From the IMG/VR virus record IMGVR_UViG_3300036770_004271, positions 1-25,618 of that record: a stretch of 25,618 nt of DNA; one strand, given 5' to 3'. The notes beneath the pieces are model-generated. The model made no database searches. It worked only from the letters and a program-made list of their open reading frames with translations, and had not been told where the DNA came from. This stretch comes from a virus. Shown here piece by piece: positions 20,872 through 25,618 of this stretch (its first letter is position 1; every line of letters starts with the position of its first letter). Position numbers and translations under genes: made by a program.

Positions 20872-21379
20872 TCCAGACCTTTCGGGATTTACTCGTGAAG
20901 AAATTTGTGATGCCCTTGATGAAGTTCGTCAACCGGTAAGTATTGCAATCTTTGGTAGTAAAAATGAATTTAATATCGGTGGTATGATCAGAACCGCTCA
21001 TAACTTTCTTGTGCGAGATATTCATCTTGTTGAAGTTGAATGGTTTTATGAGAAGGGTGCGCTTTCTACATTGAAATATGAAAAGCGTAATCTTAAGCGT
21101 TGGTCTACTCTTCGTTCTTTTATTGATGCAATGTCTGGACAAAATATCATTGCATTTGAACGACGAATTGAACTAAATACCAAAGATATTCGTTCATATC
21201 GTTATCCTTCTAATCCTGTTCTATTTTTTGGTAATGAACAATATGGAGTTCCAGATGAGATTTTGGAACGAGCTAATGATATTGTTAGTATTCCTATGCT
21301 TGGATTAAATAATGATCACAATGTATCTGTTGCTTGTGGTATTGTTCTCTACGATTGGTTTTATAAGAACAATAGATAA
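20861..21379 (+). CDS. SpoU/TrmH-family RNA 2'-O-methyltransferase
   Basis: 172 aa, about the size of single-domain TrmL/TrmH enzymes. The three SPOUT motifs are present: motif 1 NEFNIGGMIRTAHNF (35-49, with the catalytic Arg in IRTA), motif 2 PVLFFGNEQYGVPDEIL, motif 3 SIPMLGLNNDHNVSVACGIVLYDW, which build the knotted S-adenosylmethionine site. Family members methylate ribose in tRNA (positions 18 or 34) or 23S rRNA. In this operon with IF-1 and a tRNA it probably tunes phage or host tRNA, or the ribosome. The target cannot be told by eye. Confidence 0.9.
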   Translation: MSYNPDLSGFTREEICDALDEVRQPVSIAIFGSKNEFNIGGMIRTAHNFLVRDIHLVEVEWFYEKGALSTLKYEKRNLKRWSTLRSFIDAMSGQNIIAFERRIELNTKDIRSYRYPSNPVLFFGNEQYGVPDEILERANDIVSIPMLGLNNDHNVSVACGIVLYDWFYKNNR

Positions 21380-21413
21380 TAAGTAATCTCAATAATTTCA
21401 GTATGTTATCTTA

Positions 21414-21444
21414 CCTTCATACTTATTAGTATGGAGGTTTTTTT
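21414..21444 (+). terminator. Terminator hairpin that also contains the next gene's ribosome site
   Basis: CCTTCATAC (21414-21422) pairs with GTATGGAGG (21429-21437), followed by seven T and then directly by the ATG at 21445. The 3' arm is the GGAGG Shine-Dalgarno, so the same element can end transcription or mask translation. Confidence 0.8.
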
Positions 21445-21639
21445 ATGTCTAATGAAGTGGTTGATGAACCTCAATTTTGGGAATGGGCGATACAAAAAAT
21501 TCGTGAACGTGAAAAAGAAAAATTAGAACAACCACAAATAGAATTAGATATAATATATCCCGATAAATTACCAAATAAAGAAACCGAAAATCCATATGAC
21601 GTTAATCATGAAGTGAATAATGACATATATCAAATGTAA
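21445..21639 (+). CDS. Unknown small acidic protein (64 aa)
   Basis: MSNEVVDEPQFWEWAIQKIR then a charged, Pro- and Asn-rich sequence without hydrophobic core; likely largely disordered apart from the leading helix. No family recognised. A GGAGG site lies 8 bases from the ATG but is inside a terminator-like hairpin. The next gene follows after 8 bases with its own AAGGA site. Confidence 0.6.
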   Translation: MSNEVVDEPQFWEWAIQKIREREKEKLEQPQIELDIIYPDKLPNKETENPYDVNHEVNNDIYQM

Positions 21640-21647
21640 GGAAATAA

Positions 21648-22013
21648 ATGAGTTTTGCAGCATTAACCCGAAAAGAAATAGAAACTTTATTAAAAAAGGT
21701 TCAAGGGATTGCTGCACTCTTAAAGGACGTTAATGACATATTGGCATCTGAAAGTAATGATCCAAGTGATCCAGAAGATAACGTGATACATATTGTTCCT
21801 GGCCTTATGCAACAATTTGAAAGAAATCAAAAAGTTAAAATGACGGTTGTAGATGTTATAACGTTATATGAAAATTGGACTAAAGCTTTATATGAAGCAA
21901 CGATTAATAATAAAGGACATATGCAAAATCGTGTTATACGAAATCATATGCAACAAGCCTATCAAATTTGTCGTTCTGTAGAACAAATATTGAAAAATTT
22001 GATGAATGCATAA
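21648..22013 (+). CDS. Unknown all-helical protein (121 aa)
   Basis: Predicted by eye to be four helices (TRKEIETLLKKVQGIAALL, QQFERNQKVKMTVVDVITLY, ENWTKALYEATI, NHMQQAYQICRSVEQILKNL). No motif recognised. AAGGA ribosome site 5 bases before the ATG. It lies between a small acidic protein and the Dps-like ferritin, all in one direction, so it is probably co-transcribed with them. Confidence 0.6.
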   Translation: MSFAALTRKEIETLLKKVQGIAALLKDVNDILASESNDPSDPEDNVIHIVPGLMQQFERNQKVKMTVVDVITLYENWTKALYEATINNKGHMQNRVIRNHMQQAYQICRSVEQILKNLMNA

Positions 22014-22024
22014 TATTTAGGAAC

Positions 22025-22528
22025 ATGACTATGTTAAAATTAGAAGATTTATTTATGACTTATGGTGATTCCAAGTATGCTGAACTTGGAATTTTTATTG
22101 ATTTATTAAGAGCCCTTTCCATGTTGCATCATACACATCATTGGCAAACAAAAGGTTCTCAATTTTATGGTGATCATCTTTTATATCAGAGATTGTATGA
22201 ATTAGCAGATGGTCAAATTGATTTAGTTGGTGAGAAGGCAGTAGGTTTAGGTTCACCAGAATTAGTAGATTATAGACATTCATTAGAGAATATGAATCGT
22301 TATTTGAATGCGGTTGAAGCTGGAGATATAATGGATACTCCGGCTCTTAAAATGGCAAAACGATCTCTCCTTGCGGAAAAATCGTTTATTACAGCCGGTG
22401 AAAAAATGATGGATCAACTTAAAAGTAAAGGTCTATTAACAAGAGGAGTTGAACAGCTTCTTGGAACCATTCTTGATCAACATGAAGGTGTTTTATATCT
22501 TCTCAAGCAAAGAATTTCTGGAGCCTGA
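22025..22528 (+). CDS. Dps-like ferritin-family protein
   Basis: The ATG at 22025 (MTMLKLEDLF) has an AGGA site; the longer frame from 21968 overlaps the previous gene and is rejected. 167 aa, the usual Dps size. Residues 28-75 resemble the Dps ferroxidase/dimer region: ALSMLHHTHHWQTKG (30-44), FYGDHLLYQRLYEL and ADGQIDLVGEKAVGLG, with His, Asp and Glu at the expected spacing. Dps dodecamers store iron and protect DNA from peroxide; some bind DNA. A phage copy could protect replicating DNA. A bacterioferritin-like relative is also possible. It converges with the minus-strand operon, 2 bases apart. Confidence 0.75.
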   Translation: MTMLKLEDLFMTYGDSKYAELGIFIDLLRALSMLHHTHHWQTKGSQFYGDHLLYQRLYELADGQIDLVGEKAVGLGSPELVDYRHSLENMNRYLNAVEAGDIMDTPALKMAKRSLLAEKSFITAGEKMMDQLKSKGLLTRGVEQLLGTILDQHEGVLYLLKQRISGA

Positions 22529-22530
22529 TC

Positions 22531-22890
22531 TCAACGTAATATATCACCCGAAACAATTCGGATATGATCAGATGGAAACCAACCTACTTGTTGATAATGA
22601 TCTAAAAATACTGGAAACATATTGATGAAATCATTTGTTCCGCCAAGAGCAGCAGTAGGTGGAACATTTTGTAAATGTAATAATTGTGTTCTATGAATTT
22701 TAAGTGGTGTTCCTTGAATGGTTCCTGTTGAACCTGTTTTTACGCCACCTAATCTTTGAAATTCAAATGATCCATCATATGATTCTTTTAATTGACCATT
22801 TGAAGCTTTTGCGGGACCATATACCGGTAAAATTTCATCTGCGGTATTTAACATTAATGCAGAACTTATAACAACTCTATCACCTTTCAT
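22531..22890 (-). CDS. Unknown beta-rich protein (119 aa) directly after groEL
   Basis: It starts MKGDRVVISSALM with a GAGGAG site inside the end of groEL and ends close to the Dps stop. The composition (Gly, Val, Ile, few helices; GDRVVI, GGVKTGSTGTIQGTP, VGWFPSDHIRIVSGD) suggests a small beta-barrel of SH3/KOW style. Its place next to a chaperonin invites the idea of a co-chaperonin such as T4 gp31 (111 aa), but I see no GroES signature or convincing mobile loop, so this is only a hypothesis. Confidence 0.6.
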   Translation of the reverse strand: MKGDRVVISSALMLNTADEILPVYGPAKASNGQLKESYDGSFEFQRLGGVKTGSTGTIQGTPLKIHRTQLLHLQNVPPTAALGGTNDFINMFPVFLDHYQQVGWFPSDHIRIVSGDILR

Positions 22891-22891
22891 A

Positions 22892-24631
22892 TCAATTCTC
22901 CTCTATGTTTACAATTACTGAATTACAACTCAACATTAATCCTATCACGCTAACTGCATGTGAAAGAGCAGCTCGTGTTACTTTAATAGGATCAATAACT
23001 CCTTCATTAACTAAATCACCGTAAGTTCCTTTAGCGGCATTATAACCGAATCTTTTATTTTCTGGTTGGTCTTGTCGTTTTTTGAATTCTTTTACGGCAG
23101 AAACTAAATCATCTACATCAACATTTTGAGTGTCAATATAAAAAACCTTATGTCCAGTCTGAGATTGTTTCAATCTTTCTTTAATAACATCTGGACTTGC
23201 ACCGGTATTGCTTACTATGGTATTAAGTGGATATTCACAAACATTTGCTATAATTTCATAACCGGCTAATATATCTGAATTTATAGGTTCAATTGTGGTG
23301 GCTTGCATTAATTTAACATATTCTCGTAAATGAGAAGCGGCATAATACAAAGCAGTACCACCACCAGGAACAATACCTTCTTGTGTAGCTGCCAATGTCG
23401 CATTTACTGCATCCTCTACTCTATCTTTTTTCTCTAAAATCTCTACTTCCGTAGAACCACCCACCTTAATTACTGCAACGCCTCCAGATAGTCTTGCAAG
23501 CCTTTTACGATATTTGTCAACGTGTAAGGCATCCAAGGTCTTGTCTTCAATCAAAGAGGTTCTGAGAGCCCGTATACGGTCTTCTAAAGCCTGTTTGCGA
23601 TCACCATCTAAATCACTAATGATTGTAGTTGTATTGCGACCTATTATAACTTTCTTAGCAGATCCAAGATTATTAATAGTTGCCTTTTTAAGATTTAAAT
23701 CAGTTGTGGCATTGAATACAGTTCCACCTGTCAATGTTTGAATATCTGAAAGTATATCTGCACGATGTTCACCATAACTTGGAGCCTTGATCGCACAAAC
23801 CTTAACAACACCTTTTGTTTTATTAACAATAAGAGTATGAAGTGCTTCACCTTCTACATCATCTGCAATGATTAATAATGAACGTGAAGTTTTAAGAACA
23901 CCTTCCAATAATCCAATAATGTCTTGTATAGAAGAAATTTTATTTGGCGTTATAAGAATATATGGATTTTCAAGTTCACAAGTCGCACGTTCAGAATTTG
24001 TAATAAAAAATGGAGAAACATAACCGCTGTCCAATTGCATACCTTCTACAATATCAAGCGTTGTTTCAACACTTTTTGCTGGTTCTACCGTAATAATACC
24101 ATCATTACCTACACGTTCTATTGCCGTAGCTAATAATTCACCAATAGAACGATCACCATTGGCTGATATAGTTCCAACATTCACTACATCATCCCTGGAA
24201 GAAACTGGAGTGGCTATATTTTTTAAATAATCAATAATAATATCTGAAGCTTTATCCATTCCTTTTTTGATATCAATTGCAGAACGTCCAGTTGATATCA
24301 TTTTAAGACCTTCCGAAAATATAGCATGACCAAGAACGGTAGCAGTTGTTGTCCCATCTCCAGCTATATCATTTGTTTTAGATGCAACTTCTTTTAATAA
24401 TTCGGCACCCATTGATTGTAATTTATCTTTTAAATTAATAGATTTAGCTACAGTTACTCCATCTTTTGTTATAAGAGGAGGACCAGTTTCCATATCAATG
24501 ATTACAGAATGTCCAGATGGTCCCATTGTAGAAGCTACAGCATTTGCAAGAATTGTAGCTCCTTTGAAAAGCTCTTCATGAGCTTTAGGAAAGAAAACAA
24601 CTTGTTGTGTAGGAGAATTTTGATTTGTCAT
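22892..24631 (-). CDS. groEL: GroEL-type chaperonin (group I)
   Basis: 579 aa. It forms ATP-driven folding rings in the cytoplasm. The equatorial ATP site is intact: MGPSGHSVI (36-44), TKDGVTV (55-61, Asp57), GDGTTTATVL (91-100) and EDAVNATLAATQEGIVPGGG containing the hydrolytic Asp. The apical domain has SGYVSPFFITN and LLIIADDVEGEALHTL, the region that holds substrates. The ending resembles GroEL (DPIKVTRAALSHAV) but lacks the Gly-Met tail, and a basic insertion (KKRQDQPENKR) precedes the GYNAA segment. Some jumbo phages (for example Pseudomonas phage EL) encode GroELs that work without GroES. The start overlaps the upstream gene by 4 bases (ATGA). Confidence 0.96.
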   Translation of the reverse strand: MTNQNSPTQQVVFFPKAHEELFKGATILANAVASTMGPSGHSVIIDMETGPPLITKDGVTVAKSINLKDKLQSMGAELLKEVASKTNDIAGDGTTTATVLGHAIFSEGLKMISTGRSAIDIKKGMDKASDIIIDYLKNIATPVSSRDDVVNVGTISANGDRSIGELLATAIERVGNDGIITVEPAKSVETTLDIVEGMQLDSGYVSPFFITNSERATCELENPYILITPNKISSIQDIIGLLEGVLKTSRSLLIIADDVEGEALHTLIVNKTKGVVKVCAIKAPSYGEHRADILSDIQTLTGGTVFNATTDLNLKKATINNLGSAKKVIIGRNTTTIISDLDGDRKQALEDRIRALRTSLIEDKTLDALHVDKYRKRLARLSGGVAVIKVGGSTEVEILEKKDRVEDAVNATLAATQEGIVPGGGTALYYAASHLREYVKLMQATTIEPINSDILAGYEIIANVCEYPLNTIVSNTGASPDVIKERLKQSQTGHKVFYIDTQNVDVDDLVSAVKEFKKRQDQPENKRFGYNAAKGTYGDLVNEGVIDPIKVTRAALSHAVSVIGLMLSCNSVIVNIEEN

Positions 24632-25227
24632 GTTCTAATGTTAACCCTAACTGTTTGTCCGCCTGGAAGTTGAATTTCTTCAGAATCTAAGATTTCACTT
24701 TGTCCAGGTTTTGGTTCATCGCTCATAGCAGCCATTAATTTTTTACGAGCTTCTTTGGCAGCTTGTGCTTTTGTTATAGTTTTTTCAGTTTTTGCCGGTT
24801 TTGACATTATTGTTGCAACAGCATCTTTTTTATCATCTTCAATTACATCATCTACAAGACTATCAGGATCAATTTTATCTGATTGAGATAATTTTTCTTC
24901 TAATTGTTTTGTTTTTTGACCATACCAACTTTGAGCACGTTTTTCTGCATCAATAACAATTTGATTTATAAATTGACCTAAACGTTCCTCGAGAACTCCT
25001 TGAACTTCTTCTAATGAAGAATAAAGTTCACCATCTAAACGTTTTGAATCAATTGTTTTTTCTTTTCCAGCGGGACCAACAGATACTTTCCAAGAAATCT
25101 GATTGCCATCAATTTTTTTAACAATCATTTCTTCTACAACAACAGCCGGTATAATTTTTTGTGCCTTATTTGAAAGCACATATATTATTTGACCTATGCT
25201 TAAATTAGTATTTTCTCCAATTGGCAT
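24628..25227 (-). CDS. Unknown protein (199 aa) upstream of groEL
   Basis: The N-terminal 70 residues look beta-rich (LSIGQIIYVLSN, IIPAVVVEEMIVKKI, ISWKVSVG). The middle is helical and charged (EEVQGVLEERLGQFINQIVIDAEKRAQSWY), then a Lys/Ala-rich stretch with a coiled-coil look (KTEKTITKAQAAKEARKKLM) and a final short beta part. No family recognised. It is in the minus-strand operon and its stop overlaps groEL (ATGA). A virion or assembly protein folded by the chaperonin would fit the context but is unproven. Confidence 0.6.
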   Translation of the reverse strand: MPIGENTNLSIGQIIYVLSNKAQKIIPAVVVEEMIVKKIDGNQISWKVSVGPAGKEKTIDSKRLDGELYSSLEEVQGVLEERLGQFINQIVIDAEKRAQSWYGQKTKQLEEKLSQSDKIDPDSLVDDVIEDDKKDAVATIMSKPAKTEKTITKAQAAKEARKKLMAAMSDEPKPGQSEILDSEEIQLPGGQTVRVNIRT

Positions 25228-25233
25228 ATCTAC

Positions 25234-25422
25234 TCACTTACGCAATGCTTTGACTAAATCTTCTGTAAGAACAAGAATAACATCTTGTTCACCAGTTTTG
25301 CGCTCATATGCTGATAAATCAAGTTGTTCTAATTTTGTTTTTAATTTTCCGTTGTTAACATGTCCACCATAATTCTCAAAAAGATATATTAACTTATCAA
25401 TAACTTGTGGATGTAATTTCAT
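25234..25422 (-). CDS. Unknown small protein (62 aa)
   Basis: MKLHPQVIDKLIYLFENYGG followed by KLKTKLEQLDLSAYERKTGE and a terminal helix. It may be a small helical domain; no family recognised. AAGGAGAG ribosome site, and its ATG overlaps the preceding stop by 4 bases (ATGA). It lies 6 bases before the next gene of the operon. Confidence 0.6.
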   Translation of the reverse strand: MKLHPQVIDKLIYLFENYGGHVNNGKLKTKLEQLDLSAYERKTGEQDVILVLTEDLVKALRK

Positions 25423-25618
25423 TGCATTCTCTCCTTGGTTTTCTTTTCTAATTCTTGAGAAACTAATTCTCGTTTTTCTTGTTTTTCTTTTTCAGCTTCA
25501 TCTTTGATTACTGAAACATTAAAAAATACTTTATCCATTATTTTTTGACCTTCTTGTTTAGCTTCTTGTAAAGGTTTCATTCCAAGAGCTACACGAATTT
25601 GATCATTTAATTCTGGAG
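25419..25618 (-). CDS. C-terminal part of an unknown coiled-coil protein (5' end outside window)
   Basis: On the minus strand the frame is open from the window edge to a TGA at 25419-25421. The visible 65 residues start PELNDQIRVALGMKPLQEAK and continue as a Lys/Glu/Gln-rich helix to KKTKERMQ, a strong coiled-coil candidate. No family can be named from the tail. It is the furthest upstream visible gene of the chaperonin operon. Confidence 0.6.
   Translation of the reverse strand, partial: PELNDQIRVALGMKPLQEAKQEGQKIMDKVFFNVSVIKDEAEKEKQEKRELVSQELEKKTKERMQ

Noticed and set aside
1-25618. CRISPR arrays, insertion sequences and phage attachment sites
   Set aside because: I saw no regularly spaced repeats, transposase genes, integrase or long duplicated tRNA ends.

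Overview
The window is most likely part of the genome of a large tailed bacteriophage (jumbo or huge phage class). The reasons are a T4-type terminase large subunit, five intact selfish or homing-type nuclease genes (HNH, GIY-YIG, PD-(D/E)XK) plus one HNH fragment, five tRNA genes, dense packing with 1-11 base overlaps, and AT-rich DNA (one 60-base line I counted near 14.3 kb has 15 G/C). The host cannot be named. The isocitrate lyase resembles the short bacterial (actinobacterial-style) AceA, but that does not identify a host.

Layout. 1-2.4 kb: the end of an unknown gene, a terminator, a broken HNH gene, a zinc-finger HNH homing gene, an intact HNH copy and an M15-like peptidase. 2.4-4.9 kb: small unknown proteins and TerL. 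4.9-7.2 kb: GIY-YIG homing endonuclease whose ribosome site lies in a hairpin, dCMP-deaminase-like enzyme and another HNH gene. 7.2-8.5 kb: a lone minus-strand gene with a DGTHR motif, divergent from an unknown beta-rich protein. 8.5-11.4 kb: lysyl-tRNA synthetase, a secreted protein and a PD-(D/E)XK zinc-finger nuclease. 11.4-13.9 kb: tRNA-Glu, three unknown proteins, tRNA-Ala, an unexplained structured non-coding stretch, a tRNA-Asn split by a group I intron in its anticodon loop, tRNA-Pro and a terminator. 14-18.4 kb: metabolic block with isocitrate lyase, a heptose-type nucleotidyltransferase, a short adenylosuccinate synthetase (PurA/PurZ type) and a mannose-6-phosphate isomerase-type cupin. 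18.4-20.2 kb: a visibly GC-richer amidoligase, a 76-aa protein and an AIG2/gamma-glutamyl cyclotransferase, forming a cassette. 20.2-21.4 kb: tRNA-Arg, translation initiation factor IF-1, a small protein and a SpoU-type RNA methyltransferase. 21.4-22.5 kb: two small proteins and a Dps-like ferritin. 22.5-25.6 kb: a minus-strand operon with a full GroEL-type chaperonin.

How it fits together. Synthetase, tRNAs, IF-1 and RNA methyltransferase form a translation-takeover kit. Deaminase, PurA/PurZ-like enzyme and isocitrate lyase point to nucleotide and carbon rerouting. The nucleotidyltransferase and cupin suggest surface-sugar chemistry. Several genes have sigma70-like promoters (two hexamers about 17 bases apart) with the start codon only 6-9 bases after the -10 box, so their mRNAs would be leaderless. 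Other genes have strong Shine-Dalgarno sites, some of them buried in hairpins or in a terminator. The strongest leads are the amidoligase cassette, the intron-split tRNA-Asn and neighbouring structured RNA, phage isocitrate lyase, phage IF-1, and the leaderless-promoter pattern.
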